From Bradyrhizobium sp. dw_78 (GTDB lineage: Bacteria; Pseudomonadota; Alphaproteobacteria; Rhizobiales; Xanthobacteraceae), in the NCBI RefSeq assembly GCF_018449525.1, contig NZ_JAAVUS010000003.1, positions 1-64,000 on the forward strand: a DNA stretch of 64,000 bases, given 5' to 3'. How positions within the stretch are numbered: position 1 is the stretch's first letter; the number at the start of each line of letters is the position of its first letter. The translations under genes and the position numbers were made by a program. This document shows, piece by piece, positions 9,256 to 18,702 of this stretch. The notes beneath the pieces are model-generated. The model saw nothing but the letters and a program-made list of their open reading frames with translations, was not told the DNA's origin and did not search any database.

Positions 9256-10140
9256 ATGACGGCCCGGATCATCGATGGAAAGGCCATTGCCGCGGAGCTT
9301 CGTGCCCGCGTCGCGGAGGAAGTCGCGCGCGTGCGGCGCGAGCACCGGCTGACGCCCGGTCTTGCCGTCGTGCTGGTCGGCAGCGATCCCGCCAGCGAGG
9401 TCTATGTCCGCAGCAAGCATACCCAGACCCAGGCCGCGGGCATGGCCTCGTTCGAGCATAAATTGCCGGCCGATGTCGCCGAAAGCGACCTGCTGGCGCT
9501 GATCGCGAAACTCAATCGCGATCCCGGCGTGCATGGCATTCTGGTGCAATTGCCGCTGCCGAAATCGCTGCACACCGAGACCGTCATCAACGCGATCGAT
9601 CCGGCCAAGGATGTCGACGGGCTGCATCCCAACAATGCCGGACGCCTCGCCGGCGGGCTCCCCGCGCTGGCGCCCTGCACGCCGCTGGGCTGCATCATCC
9701 TCACCAAAAGCGTGCATGCCTCGCTCGAGGGCATGAACGCCATCGTCATCGGCCGCTCCAACCTGGTCGGGCGGCCGCTGGTGCAATTGCTGTTGAATGA
9801 GAACGCCACGGTGACGATCGCGCATTCGCGCTCGCATGATCTTCCGCAACTCACCGCCCGCGCCGATCTGGTCTACGCCGCCGTCGGCAAGCCCGAAATG
9901 GTGCGCGGCGACTGGATCAGGCCGGGCGCCACCGTGATCGATGTCGGCATCAATCGCTTGCAGGGCGACGACGGCAAGACGCGGCTGGTCGGCGATGTCG
10001 CCTTTCAGGAAGCTCTCAACGTTGCCGGCGCGATCACGCCGGTGCCCGGCGGCGTCGGCCAGATGACGGTGGCGTGCCTGCTGGTGAACACGCTGCGCGC
10101 GGCCTGCGCGATCGCAGGCCTGCCCGCGCCGGCGGTTTGA
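9256..10140 (+). CDS. folD: Bifunctional methylenetetrahydrofolate dehydrogenase/cyclohydrolase
   Basis: The 294-residue length is the family norm. FolD oxidises 5,10-methylene-THF with NADP and hydrolyses the methenyl form, feeding formyl-THF to purine and fMet synthesis in the cytosol. Visible marks are the substrate site [14 protein letters not shown] with its catalytic Lys, the [10 protein letters not shown] cofactor loop, and the C-terminal [15 protein letters not shown] signature. The ATG is separated from the upstream stop by a single base. Confidence 0.96.
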   Translation: MTARIIDGKAIAAELRARVAEEVARVRREHRLTPGLAVVLVGSDPASEVYVRSKHTQTQAAGMASFEHKLPADVAESDLLALIAKLNRDPGVHGILVQLPLPKSLHTETVINAIDPAKDVDGLHPNNAGRLAGGLPALAPCTPLGCIILTKSVHASLEGMNAIVIGRSNLVGRPLVQLLLNENATVTIAHSRSHDLPQLTARADLVYAAVGKPEMVRGDWIRPGATVIDVGINRLQGDDGKTRLVGDVAFQEALNVAGAITPVPGGVGQMTVACLLVNTLRAACAIAGLPAPAV

Positions 10141-10144
10141 GAAA

Positions 10145-10191
10145 CCGTCATTCCGGATCGGATCGCTTTGGCGACCCGTCCGGAATGACGG
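10145..10191. terminator. Bidirectional terminator hairpin between folD and ppa
   Basis: A perfect 13-bp inverted repeat (10145-10157 CCGTCATTCCGGA, 10179-10191 TCCGGAATGACGG) with a 21-nt loop lies exactly between the two convergent genes. The same GTCATTCCGG motif recurs at 13046, so it is a repeated element type. Confidence 0.65.
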
Positions 10192-10206
10192 GCGTCGTCT
10201 TGACGC

Positions 10207-10737
10207 TTACTTCTTCTGCGCTCGTTCGATGCCTTCCAGGATCAGCTTGTGCGCTTCGGCCGAGTCGCCCCACCGCAGCACCTTCACCCATTTGCCGCCT
10301 TCGAGATCCTTGTAATGCTCGAAGAAGTGCTGGATCTGCTGCAGCGTGATGCCGGGCAGATCGTCGTAGTTCTTCACCTTGTCGTAGCGCTGGGTCAGTT
10401 TCGAGGTCGGCACCGCGATGATTTTCTCGTCGCCGCCGGCCTCGTCCTCCATCAGCAGCACGCCGACGGGGCGCACGCTCATCACCGCGCCCGGCACGAT
10501 GGCGCGGGTGTTCGCCACCAGCACGTCGCAGGGGTCGCCATCGTTCGAGAGCGTGTGCGGGATGAAGCCGTAATTCCCAGGATAGCGCATCGCCGTGTAG
10601 AGAAAGCGGTCGACCACCAGCGTGCCGGCCTCCTTGTCCATCTCGTATTTGATCGGCTCGCCGCCGACAGGTACTTCGATGACGACGTTGACGTCATAGG
10701 GCGGGTTTTTTCCGATCGAAATGGCTTCAATACGCAT
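10207..10737 (-). CDS. ppa: Inorganic pyrophosphatase (family I)
   Basis: Hydrolyses pyrophosphate to phosphate in the cytosol, pulling biosynthetic reactions forward. The ATG at 10737 (MRIEAIS, GGAG seven bases upstream) gives 176 residues; a GTG at 10749 would add four. Family I marks are [15 protein letters not shown], the [17 protein letters not shown] block, and DGDPCDVLV, which holds the catalytic Asp cluster. Length and motifs fit the hexameric bacterial enzyme. It is convergent with folD. Confidence 0.96.
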   Translation of the reverse strand: MRIEAISIGKNPPYDVNVVIEVPVGGEPIKYEMDKEAGTLVVDRFLYTAMRYPGNYGFIPHTLSNDGDPCDVLVANTRAIVPGAVMSVRPVGVLLMEDEAGGDEKIIAVPTSKLTQRYDKVKNYDDLPGITLQQIQHFFEHYKDLEGGKWVKVLRWGDSAEAHKLILEGIERAQKK

Positions 10738-10845
10738 ACACGGCTCCACGAACTCTGGAAGTTAGGTTGGGTAAGGACATAGCACACGCTGGACCGGCGC
10801 AAGGAGTGGCTTTGCTGCGTGGTAAAGCCGGGCCGCTCGGCGAGC

Positions 10846-11355
10846 TCAGTTGGTCCAGGCGAAAGCCACCTTGTCGAGCGACTTGGCGCCGAATTTCTCC
10901 GACGAGCGCGCCACCATGCGGCCGCCGAGGGCGCGGTAAAACTCCGTCGCCGGATCGTTGTCGGAAAGCGCCCAGATCACCATGCTCTTCAGGCCGCTCT
11001 GCATCAGGTCGCGGCGAGCGGACGTAAACAGGCGGCGGCCGAAACCGAGGCCCTGAAATTCCGGGCGCAGGTAAAGTTCGTAGATTTCGCCCTCGAAATG
11101 CAGGCTGCGCGCCCGGTTGCGGCCGTAATTGGCGTAGCCCGCGACCTTGTCGCCGAACACCAGCACACTGACGCGGCTGCCCTTGCGAATCGCGCTGTCC
11201 CACCATTGCGGACCGCGGCGATTGATCAGCCTCTCCAGCTCGGCACCGGGGATGATGCCCTGATAGGCTGAACGCCAGGCTTCGTCATGGGTGGACGCCA
11301 CCGCGGCTGCATCCGCAGCTTTGGCCGGCCTAACCTCGATCAGCGTTGTGCTCAT
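10846..11355 (-). CDS. GNAT-family N-acetyltransferase
   Basis: The protein has 169 residues with a single GNAT domain. The acetyl-CoA-binding A motif is LRPEFQGLGFGRRLF (about 95-109), preceded by the beta-strand EIYELYL. The late block NDPATEFYRALGG is typical of the family. It transfers an acetyl group to an unidentified amine. It lies directly upstream of ppa on the same strand and could be co-transcribed with it. Confidence 0.85.
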   Translation of the reverse strand: MSTTLIEVRPAKAADAAAVASTHDEAWRSAYQGIIPGAELERLINRRGPQWWDSAIRKGSRVSVLVFGDKVAGYANYGRNRARSLHFEGEIYELYLRPEFQGLGFGRRLFTSARRDLMQSGLKSMVIWALSDNDPATEFYRALGGRMVARSSEKFGAKSLDKVAFAWTN

Positions 11356-11623
11356 GAGCGGATCAAAGCAAGTCGACGCGTCGGCTTCAAGGTCTATCCT
11401 TAATTATCGGTTAACCTGTGGATTTTTTGCATCAGTTTTGTCGCCAGGCTGTGCCGAAAAAGGACAAGAACACACTTCACACGGCAACCGGCTGCCGGCG
11501 GATACCGGACGATGTGTCAAACCGGGCTTTCGAACGTGGGATGCGCCACAAGAAAATGCGCCGGATCTGATTCGCCGTCTGTAGTGTGCTCGCCGATCCG
11601 CTTCCGTTTCACCCGTGTCAGGT

Positions 11624-12526
11624 ATGATGATGCAGTTCTGCAAGATTCTTTTCGCCCTTGTCCTGTTCGGCTCTGGCTGTTTGCAAAGCGTGGCCGCGCA
11701 AGGCCAGTTCGGCGCGCAAGGCGCCGAGGGCCAGCCGAATCGCAGGCAGCTATGGCTGGTCCCTTCGCCAGATCCCGCGCTCGCGGCGCATGCGGTGCTG
11801 TTCCGCCCTGCCGGTGACGGGCCGTTTCCGCTGGCGCTGATTGCTCATGCCTCGGTGGAAGACGTGCTCCGCCGCGCGCAGATGCCGGAGCCCGAATACC
11901 CGGCGCTGACGGCCTGGCTGGTCGCGCGCGGCTACGCCGTGCTGGTGCCGGAACGGCCCGGCCACGGCGCGACCGGCGGATCCTATCTCGAGGATCAGGG
12001 CGGCTGCGACGGGGCCGATTATTCCCGCGCGGGCTATGCGACCGCCGATTCGATCAAGGCGGCGCTCAGCTACCTGCGCGATCAATCCTTCGTGCGGCGG
12101 GACGGCATGATCGTGATCGGCGATGCGGCCGGCGGGTGGGGCGCGCTGGCGCTGGCCAGCGATGACCCGAAAACCGTTTCCGCGGTCATCGCCTTCGCGC
12201 CGGGACGCGGCGGCCATGCCAACGGCGTCCCCAATCAGGTCTGCGCCCCGCGCGTGTTGATTTCTTCCGCGTCCGAGTTCGGCGAGGATGCGCAGGTGCC
12301 GGTGACGTGGCTGGTGGCGGCCAACGACAGTTATTTCTCGCCCGAATTGTCCAAGCAGATGGCCGATGCGTTTCGTACCGGCGGCGACAAGGTGGATTTT
12401 CGCATCCTGCCGGCATTCGGTAATGACGGCCATGGGCTGGCGGAAGCCGATGGCGGAGAAAAGATCTTCGGTCCGGTGCTCGACGACGTGCTGAAACTGC
12501 GTCCGGCCGCAGCCGGGAAACGATGA
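11624..12526 (+). CDS. Secreted alpha/beta hydrolase (dienelactone-hydrolase-like)
   Basis: The frame begins at GTG 11615 with ATGs at 11624, 11627 and 11630, so the exact start is open. A signal peptide (about 1-25, ending QSVAAQ) precedes an alpha/beta-hydrolase core. It includes YAVLVPERPGHGATGG and a nucleophile-elbow-like IGDAAGGWGALALA, where the usual Gly-x-Ser-x-Gly is replaced by GDAAGG. A His in GNDGHGLAE is near the end. With no Ser or Cys at the elbow, catalysis is uncertain. Export to the periplasm is inferred from the signal peptide. Confidence 0.75.
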   Translation: MMMQFCKILFALVLFGSGCLQSVAAQGQFGAQGAEGQPNRRQLWLVPSPDPALAAHAVLFRPAGDGPFPLALIAHASVEDVLRRAQMPEPEYPALTAWLVARGYAVLVPERPGHGATGGSYLEDQGGCDGADYSRAGYATADSIKAALSYLRDQSFVRRDGMIVIGDAAGGWGALALASDDPKTVSAVIAFAPGRGGHANGVPNQVCAPRVLISSASEFGEDAQVPVTWLVAANDSYFSPELSKQMADAFRTGGDKVDFRILPAFGNDGHGLAEADGGEKIFGPVLDDVLKLRPAAAGKR

Positions 12527-12628
12527 CGCTGTATTTCCTGGCCAAATATTGCCGACATCGTGGTGTCGCTGGGTTACGTGATCGGCGTGGCCGCCGATTC
12601 CGGAATATCGACGGGCCGGGGAGTTTTC

Positions 12629-13036
12629 ATGCGCCGATGGCCGGATGACGACGTGATCCTCTATGACGGCGTCTGCGTGTTCTGCTCGCGCTGGGTTCGC
12701 TTCGTCGCCGCGCGCGATGCGAAGCGCCGCTTTCGTTTCACCGCGATCCAGTCGGCTTACGGCACGCGGATGGCGCAGGCGCTCGGCATCGACCCTGACG
12801 ATCCCGACACCAACGCGGTCGTCCACGGCGGGCGCGCCCATTTCGAGTCCGACGCGGTGCTGACGGTGCTGAGCCAGTTGCCGGGATGGCGCTGGGTGTA
12901 CCCGCTGTGCCTGGCGCCGAAGCCGTTGCGCGACGCGGTCTACAGCCTGGTCGCCCGCAACCGTTACCGGATGTTCGGCAAATATGAGACGTGCTTTGTG
13001 CCTGACGCGGAGTTACGGGCGCGGGTGTTGGAGTAA
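12629..13036 (+). CDS. DCC-family thiol-disulfide oxidoreductase (DUF393)
   Basis: The ATG at 12629 has GGGGAG five bases upstream and gives 135 residues. The signature YDGVCVFCSRWV contains the CxxC redox pair that names the DCC family. LGIDPDDPDTNAVV and the Arg/Tyr-rich end also match. Members have a thioredoxin-like fold and a proposed but little-tested disulfide exchange role. The upstream hydrolase ends about 100 bases before. Confidence 0.88.
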   Translation: MRRWPDDDVILYDGVCVFCSRWVRFVAARDAKRRFRFTAIQSAYGTRMAQALGIDPDDPDTNAVVHGGRAHFESDAVLTVLSQLPGWRWVYPLCLAPKPLRDAVYSLVARNRYRMFGKYETCFVPDAELRARVLE

Positions 13037-13045
13037 GGCGCGATC

Positions 13046-13079
13046 GTCATTCCGGTCCGCTCTCTCGGGCCGGAATGAC
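13046..13079. terminator. Hairpin terminator between convergent genes
   Basis: A perfect 10-bp inverted repeat, GTCATTCCGG (13046-13055) and CCGGAATGAC (13070-13079), sits just after the DUF393 stop. It is the same sequence type as the folD/ppa hairpin. Confidence 0.55.
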
Positions 13080-13120
13080 CATGAAGCGTCCGCGACAATC
13101 GCCAAACCTGTTTTCAACAA

Positions 13121-13139
13121 GCCTGTTTCTTCAACAGGC
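13121..13139 (-). terminator. Hairpin directly after the dienelactone hydrolase stop
   Basis: GCCTGTT (13121-13127) and AACAGGC (13133-13139) form a tight stem with a 5-nt loop. On the minus strand it starts one base after the stop codon. A terminator role is inferred from its position. Confidence 0.4.
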
Positions 13140-13814
13140 CTATTTCTTCAGATGCTTGGCAAAAAAGTCCAGGCTGCGCGGCCAGGCGATATCGGCGCTC
13201 GCCTTGTCGTAGCTGGCCCGTTCGTCGCAATGGAAGCCGTGCTGCGCGCCCGGATAGACATGGACCTCGACATCCGGCCGCTTGGCCTTGATGGTTTCGA
13301 CATCGGCCAGCGGAATGCCGTGATCCTTTTCGCCGAAATGCAATTGGGTCGGCACTTTCGGCTTGTCGTCGGCAAAGCGAACGATGGCGCCGCCGTAATA
13401 GCCGACCGCCGCCGACAGGCCCGACAGCTTGGTCGCGGCCGCGTAGGCGACGCTGCCGCCCAGGCAAAAGCCGATAATGCCGACCGGACCGGCATCCTTG
13501 ACCGTATCGATCGCGGCCTGGGTATCGAGCAGCATCGCCGCCCAATCGGGATTGGCGACGAATTTGCGCGCCACCGCCACATCCTCCGGCGAATAGCCGC
13601 TCTGGAAATTGGGTTCGATGCGGTCGAAAATCGAGGGCGCGACCGCGACATAGCCGGCGTCTGCGAGACGGTCGCAAACCGAGCGGATGTGGTGATTGAC
13701 GCCGAAGATTTCCTGGATCACCACGATGGCCGCCTTCGGTGTGCCCGCGGGGTCGGCACGATAGCCGCCGAGTTGAAAACCGTCCGAAGCCTTCAGCTTG
13801 ATATCTTGTCCCAC
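13140..13814 (-). CDS. Dienelactone hydrolase family protein
   Basis: This cytosolic alpha/beta hydrolase has 224 residues. The nucleophile elbow GFCLGGSVA carries Cys rather than Ser, as in carboxymethylenebutenolidase, the beta-ketoadipate pathway lactonase. A His lies in AQHGFHCDERASYD, and an acid is expected in the FGEKDHGIPL region. The triad is therefore complete. No other catechol-cleavage gene is nearby, so the natural substrate may differ. Confidence 0.88.
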   Translation of the reverse strand: MGQDIKLKASDGFQLGGYRADPAGTPKAAIVVIQEIFGVNHHIRSVCDRLADAGYVAVAPSIFDRIEPNFQSGYSPEDVAVARKFVANPDWAAMLLDTQAAIDTVKDAGPVGIIGFCLGGSVAYAAATKLSGLSAAVGYYGGAIVRFADDKPKVPTQLHFGEKDHGIPLADVETIKAKRPDVEVHVYPGAQHGFHCDERASYDKASADIAWPRSLDFFAKHLKK

Positions 13815-14064
13815 GGATCATCCATCTGGTTGGGGGGGTATCGGGAGAAATAGCCGGCGCCACGTTATCGCGGCAAAGGGTTTTGCGCGAGGCCGCACCG
13901 GCGCCACCTCGCAGGCTTATGATCGCCTGAAGCCTGCCGGCATGGCCGCTAAACTTTTACATGTCGCGGTAGAACGGCGTTCATAACGCCTGTTAAGCCC
14001 CGGAGAACCCGCCGCGCCCTATTCTCATCGCTTGTCGGCCATGCCCGTAAGTCGAAGGGGATTC

Positions 14065-15165
14065 ATGTCAGCGCTAGCCAAAAAGATTCCGACCAGACGC
14101 CGGTTGCTTCTGGCGTCGGATCGGAGCGATCGGAGCCGTGAGCTCGCCAGCATCCTGCAGTCGGTAGGCGAGGTCGACACCATCTCGACAGCCGATATTC
14201 CCGACAATCCGACCGGCCGTTTCTCGGGCATCGTGGTCGACATCAACCTGCGGTCGGCCGAGAGCGTGCAGCGCGTTCGCGACAAGCTTCGCGCCGAATC
14301 CTATAGTTCGTTGCCGCGGCTGTTCGTTCTCGCCGACGCCCTTCACCACGGCTCGATGCAGGCGTGGGCGCTGGGCGCGACCGATACGATCGCGCGGCCG
14401 CTCAATGCCGATGGCATCCTGCAACGCATCCGCGCCGCTTTTCCGGATGACGATGGCTATGACGCGACGGACCGCGGTACGGCGTTGAACATCGGCGTCG
14501 CCGCCGCGCATAAGGTGATGGTCAAGATTTTCCAGAAGCTTCCGGCGGGCGTTCCCTTGAACTTCAACGACGTCGTCGAGGCCGAAACCAAGATTCTCAA
14601 GGCGATCAAGCACTCCTCGCTGCGGGAATGGCTGACCACCGTCGGCTGCCACCACGTCGCGAGTTATCGCCATTGCCTGTTCGTCACCGGCTTTGCCGTG
14701 GCCTTCGCGCAGCATCTCGGCATGCGCGAGGATGACCAGCGCCGGCTGGCGCGCGCGGCGCTGCTGCACGATGTCGGCAAGGCGTTCATCCCGGTCGACA
14801 TCCTGGACAAGTCGGGAAAGCTGACCGACGAGGAAATGAGCGTGATCCGCCAGCATCCGCGCCTCGGCTATGATGCGCTCGCTGAGCAAGGCGGCTTTCC
14901 GCCCGAAATGCTCGATGTGGTCCTGCATCATCACGAGCTGCTTGACGGCTCCGGCTATCCGGACGGGCTGCACAGCGACCAGATCAGCGACATCGTGCGT
15001 CTGACCACGATCGTGGACATCCACGCTGCGCTGGTGGAGAACCGCGCCTATCGGCTGCCCTTCACCCATGCCAAGGCCTTCGCGGTCATGGAGCAGATGG
15101 GCGGCAAGCTCGACCGGCATCTGCTGAATGCGTTCCGTCCGGTGACGATGGGATCGTCCTACTGA
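14065..15165 (+). CDS. HD-GYP response regulator (c-di-GMP phosphodiesterase type)
   Basis: The ATG at 14065, behind AGGGG, gives 366 residues. The frame also opens upstream at 14032 and 14041. The N-terminal part (about 10-125) is a receiver-like domain with the acidic residue in GIVVDINLRS. The C-terminal part has the HD-GYP hallmarks LLHDVGKAFIP, HHHELLDGSGYPDGL and a DIHAAL block. HD-GYP proteins hydrolyse c-di-GMP using two or three metals. No sensor kinase is adjacent. Confidence 0.88.
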   Translation: MSALAKKIPTRRRLLLASDRSDRSRELASILQSVGEVDTISTADIPDNPTGRFSGIVVDINLRSAESVQRVRDKLRAESYSSLPRLFVLADALHHGSMQAWALGATDTIARPLNADGILQRIRAAFPDDDGYDATDRGTALNIGVAAAHKVMVKIFQKLPAGVPLNFNDVVEAETKILKAIKHSSLREWLTTVGCHHVASYRHCLFVTGFAVAFAQHLGMREDDQRRLARAALLHDVGKAFIPVDILDKSGKLTDEEMSVIRQHPRLGYDALAEQGGFPPEMLDVVLHHHELLDGSGYPDGLHSDQISDIVRLTTIVDIHAALVENRAYRLPFTHAKAFAVMEQMGGKLDRHLLNAFRPVTMGSSY

Positions 15166-15199
15166 TCGCCTTGGCTGACGCCGCGTCCGGCAAGGCGAT
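15165..15199. terminator. Hairpin after the HD-GYP gene
   Basis: ATCGCCTTG (15165-15173) and CAAGGCGAT (15191-15199) are perfect inverted copies with a 17-nt loop. They begin at the stop codon and lie in the gap between convergent genes. Confidence 0.4.
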
Positions 15200-15305
15200 G
15201 ACGGATTTCTGAAATTCACCGCGCGTCCCGCAGACGAATTTACGCCGCCTGCGCAAAGCAGATGGCTATGTCCCGTCATGACGACATAGCGATGGTTGCG
15301 CGGCG

Positions 15306-15725
15306 CTAGCGCGCGCTATCCGCATAGGACGAAATCTCGATCAGGCTGCCGTCGGGATCGCGGCAATAGACCGAACGCAGCGTGCCGCGGGCGCCTTGCT
15401 TCGCGACCGGTCCTTCCTCGATCGCCACGCCGTGCGCTTTCAGATGCGCGACGACCTCTTCCGGCGAACTCGCCGTGAGAAAGCAGAGATCGTCGCTGCC
15501 GGCGGCCACGTGGTCGGCGGTGAACCATTCCACCTTGTCGGCGTCGCGCGGCCGCACATTGATTTTCTGATGGCCGAAAATCAGCGAGGTGCGCGGGGTC
15601 TTGCCCCCGCCCGGGTCAAACACCACGACCTCCATGCCGAGGATTTTTCGATACCATTCCACGGAGCGCGCGACGTCGGCGACATTGATCACGAGATGAT
15701 CGAGCGCGCTGACTTTCACGGACAT
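15306..15725 (-). CDS. VOC-family protein (glyoxalase/dioxygenase fold)
   Basis: The 139 residues form one vicinal-oxygen-chelate unit. It starts LDHLVINVADVARSVEWY, where the His is a typical metal ligand, and ends RDPDGSLIEISSY, where the Glu is another. Family members include glyoxalase I, extradiol dioxygenases and fosfomycin-resistance proteins. The sequence does not decide which. It is divergent from the Bug solute-binding gene. Confidence 0.85.
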   Translation of the reverse strand: MSVKVSALDHLVINVADVARSVEWYRKILGMEVVVFDPGGGKTPRTSLIFGHQKINVRPRDADKVEWFTADHVAAGSDDLCFLTASSPEEVVAHLKAHGVAIEEGPVAKQGARGTLRSVYCRDPDGSLIEISSYADSAR

Positions 15726-15859
15726 GGCTTATCCTTTCGTCGCAGTTCAAGGCGCTTGCGCGGCACTGGCCGCGCCGGGCCTTGTTTGTTACAACCCACT
15801 GCCAGTTTAATAATAACAAGGCCGACCGCTAAAAAAAGCGGCGGCGAGGGAGAAACGCA

Positions 15860-16837
15860 ATGATTTCACGGCGTGCCGCGCTGGGTCTCATGACGACGGG
15901 ACTTTCGGCTCTGGCTTTATCGACTCGCGGCGCTTTCGCGCTTGATTATCCGACGCGGCCGGCACGTTTCGTGGTCGGCTTTTCGGCCGGTGGAGCCACC
16001 GACATTCTGGCGCGCCTGGTCGGCCAGCGGCTTTCGGAGCGGCTGGGCCAGCAATTTTTCATCGAGAACAAGCCGGGCGCCGGCAACAATATCGGCACCG
16101 AGGCGGTCGCCACCGCCGATCCGGACGGTTACACGGTGCTGCTGGTCAATCCCGCCAATTTCATCAACTCCTCGCTTTACGCCAACCTCGATTTCAATTT
16201 CATGCACGACATCGGGCCGGTGGCCTCGTTCATCCGCGTGCCCAACGTGATGACGGTGGCGCCCGGCATGCCGGTAAAGAATGTCGCCGAATTCATCGAA
16301 TACACCAAGGCCAATCCCGGCAAGGTCAACATGGCTTCGTCCGGCAACGGCACGTCGCTGCATCTGTCCGGCGAATTGTTCATGCTGATGACGGGCGCGA
16401 AGATGCTGCACGTGCCCTATCGCGGCGCCGCGCCCGCGATCACGGATCTGATGGGCAATCGCGTGCAGGTGATCTTCGACAACATGCCGTCGATCATCCA
16501 GCATATCCGCTCCGGCTCGTTGCGTGCGCTGGCGGTGACGACGGCGGAACGCTCGCCGCAATTGCCGGATGTCCCCACCGTCGCCGAGACCGTGCCGGGT
16601 TACGAGGCCAGCGCGTTGTTCGGCATGGGCGCGCCGAAGAAGACGCCGCCGGAAATCGTCGCGAAGTTGAATCGAGAGATCAACGAGATCCTGACCGAGC
16701 CCAATATCAAGCTCCGCTTCGCCGAACTGGGCGGCGATCCCCTGATCGCCAGCTCTGACGCTTTTGGGGCGATGATGCAGGCCGAGACCGACAAATGGGA
16801 AAAGGTGGTCAAGGCCGCCGGTTTGCGGATCGATTAG
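15860..16837 (+). CDS. Tripartite tricarboxylate transporter substrate-binding protein (Bug family)
   Basis: The protein has 325 residues. A signal peptide begins ISRRAALGL and ends near AFALDYP; the twin Arg hints at Tat export. The mature protein has the Bug marks FVVGFSAGGATDILAR, FFIENKPGAGNNIG and DNMPSIIQHIRSG. Such periplasmic proteins bind carboxylates and deliver them to TctAB permeases. No tctAB genes are nearby; orphan Bug genes are common. The MFS carrier downstream is convergent. Confidence 0.9.
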   Translation: MISRRAALGLMTTGLSALALSTRGAFALDYPTRPARFVVGFSAGGATDILARLVGQRLSERLGQQFFIENKPGAGNNIGTEAVATADPDGYTVLLVNPANFINSSLYANLDFNFMHDIGPVASFIRVPNVMTVAPGMPVKNVAEFIEYTKANPGKVNMASSGNGTSLHLSGELFMLMTGAKMLHVPYRGAAPAITDLMGNRVQVIFDNMPSIIQHIRSGSLRALAVTTAERSPQLPDVPTVAETVPGYEASALFGMGAPKKTPPEIVAKLNREINEILTEPNIKLRFAELGGDPLIASSDAFGAMMQAETDKWEKVVKAAGLRID

Positions 16838-16882
16838 GTCCGTCCGCAGAACATTTCCCCGAGGTGGCTGGCCGCCATCGCA

Positions 16883-16906
16883 GCCGGCAGCTATCGCGCT
16901 GCCGGC
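16883..16906. terminator. Hairpin between convergent Bug and MFS genes
   Basis: GCCGGCAG (16883-16890) and CTGCCGGC (16899-16906) form a perfect 8-bp GC-rich stem with an 8-nt loop, midway between two convergent stops. Confidence 0.5.
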
Positions 16907-16923
16907 CGCTCGCTTATGAACGT

Positions 16924-18168
16924 TCAGGCCGCGGCGGTTTTCGCCTTGGTAAAGACGATGCCTCTGGCCTCGGTGCCGACCGCCGTCAGGATGGCGATGA
17001 TGATCGCAACCGACCCCGCGACGACGGCAAGCGCGAGGCCGTAATTTCCGTCGTAATGCGTGGCGATGCCGGCCTGCAGCGTCGCGTTCACGGACGCCAG
17101 CAGATTGCCGAGCTGATAGACGAATCCGGGGAACGTGCCCCGTGCGGTATCTGGCGACAATTCGTTGAGATGCACCGGCACGATGCCCCAGGCGCCCTGC
17201 ACGGTGAACTGCATCAGGAAAGCGCCGAGCGCGAGCATCACGGGGCTATCCGAAAACGCCCACAACGGAATCACCGGCAGGCAGAGCAGCGCCGAAATGA
17301 TGATGCAGCGCCGCCGCCCGAAACGTTCCGACAGCGTGCCGACCAGAATCCCGCCGCAGATCGCGCCGAGATTGTAGATTACCGCGATGATGCTGACGAC
17401 ATGCGGCGTCAGCTTGTGCTGGACCTGCAGGAAGGTCGGATAGATGTCCTGGGTGCCGTGGCTGAAGAAGTTGAACGCGGTCATCAGCACGACGGCGTAG
17501 ATGCCGAGCTTCCAGTGCTGTTTCAAGACCGTGAGCGTGCCGCCGCGCTCGACCGCCGCCTCCTTGCTCCAGCTCGGCGATTCCGGAACGGTGCGGCGGA
17601 TGTAGAACACGAGCAAGGCCGGGATCACGCCGACCATGAACATGCCGCGCCAGCCGATATAGGGAAAAAGCACGCCGTAGACGATCGAGGCCAGGAAGTA
17701 TCCGGTCGGATAGCCTGATTGCAGCAGGCCGGAGACGAAGCCGCGGGCATGCGGCGGGACGGTTTCCATGGTGAGCGAAGCGCCGACGCCCCATTCGCCG
17801 CCCATCGCAATGCCGTACAGGGCGCGCAGCACGATCAGCACCGTCAGGCTTGGCGCAAAGCCCGAGGCGAATTCCAGGACCGAATAAAGGAGAATGTTGA
17901 CCATCAGCGTCGGCCGGCGGCCCCAACGGTCGGCGGCGCGGCCGAAAATGAACGCGCCGACCGGACGCATCGCCAGCGTCAGCAGGATGGCCAGTGTGAC
18001 GTTGGAAATCTCGGTGTGGAATTCCGTGGCAATGTCCTTCAGGACGAACACGAGAAGGAAGAAGTCGAACGCATCCAGCGACCATCCGAGGAAGCTCGCC
18101 GCGACGACGTGCTTCTGTTCACTGGTCCAGCCGGATAATGCCTTAATTGCCATAAGAATCTGCCTCAA
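16924..18168 (-). CDS. MFS transporter (carboxylate/sialate:H+ symporter-like)
   Basis: The protein has 414 residues and about twelve membrane segments. The MFS loop motif GRAADRWGRRPTLM follows segment 2, and SLDAFDFFLLVFVL in segment 1 is the usual start of the sialate/lactate/aromatic-acid group. A second RFGRRRCII loop follows segment 8. It likely imports an organic acid with protons; the ligand is unknown. Confidence 0.87.
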   Translation of the reverse strand: MRQILMAIKALSGWTSEQKHVVAASFLGWSLDAFDFFLLVFVLKDIATEFHTEISNVTLAILLTLAMRPVGAFIFGRAADRWGRRPTLMVNILLYSVLEFASGFAPSLTVLIVLRALYGIAMGGEWGVGASLTMETVPPHARGFVSGLLQSGYPTGYFLASIVYGVLFPYIGWRGMFMVGVIPALLVFYIRRTVPESPSWSKEAAVERGGTLTVLKQHWKLGIYAVVLMTAFNFFSHGTQDIYPTFLQVQHKLTPHVVSIIAVIYNLGAICGGILVGTLSERFGRRRCIIISALLCLPVIPLWAFSDSPVMLALGAFLMQFTVQGAWGIVPVHLNELSPDTARGTFPGFVYQLGNLLASVNATLQAGIATHYDGNYGLALAVVAGSVAIIIAILTAVGTEARGIVFTKAKTAAA

Positions 18169-18283
18169 GAGATGTGAAGCGTAAATGTTTCACAGAATCA
18201 GGCAGGTGAATAGCGGGGCGAGAGCGTCCGAGCCATGCCGCGCTCTGTCGGCAAAGCGGAGGTGTCATCCGATCAAAAAAAGT

Positions 18284-18523
18284 TTATCGGAAAGACGCGA
18301 AAATTATAAGCATGCGGCCCGGCGAGACGCTTCCACCGCCGCGGTAGTGTCGCTTAACCGTTCTTTCGGGTGCGGACGTGGGAATGCCCGCCGCCTCGGT
18401 GCATGGCCATTGAATCAGGGCTGAATTCGCAAACGGCTTCGATCGGATCGAAAGCAACGCCACCGTGCCGGCAAGCGCCAGGATTGCAATGACCGGTACG
18501 ATCTCCCTACAGATGTAGATCAT
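18284..18523 (-). CDS. Possible small single-pass membrane protein
   Basis: The 18,169-18,702 gap holds one plausible small gene of 79 residues. Its ATG is preceded by GAGGGA at good spacing, and residues 7-26 form a hydrophobic segment. The rest has no recognisable motif. Nothing else in the gap looks coding. I do not recognise the protein, and it may be spurious. Confidence 0.35.
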   Translation of the reverse strand: MIYICREIVPVIAILALAGTVALLSIRSKPFANSALIQWPCTEAAGIPTSAPERTVKRHYRGGGSVSPGRMLIIFASFR

Positions 18524-18702
18524 GGCTTTCCCTCTTGTTCAGCATTCGGATGCTAGGAGTGGGCGCGCCGTCATGACGTGAGCCATCACGATATTGTTGA
18601 ACGCGAGGGGCCGGCGGTAATGGCTTCGGCCGTTTGAGGTGTGGTTAGATTGCCAGGGCCTGCGTTCGCGCGAGCGCCGGCCAGCAAGAAGGAGCATCAG
18701 AT

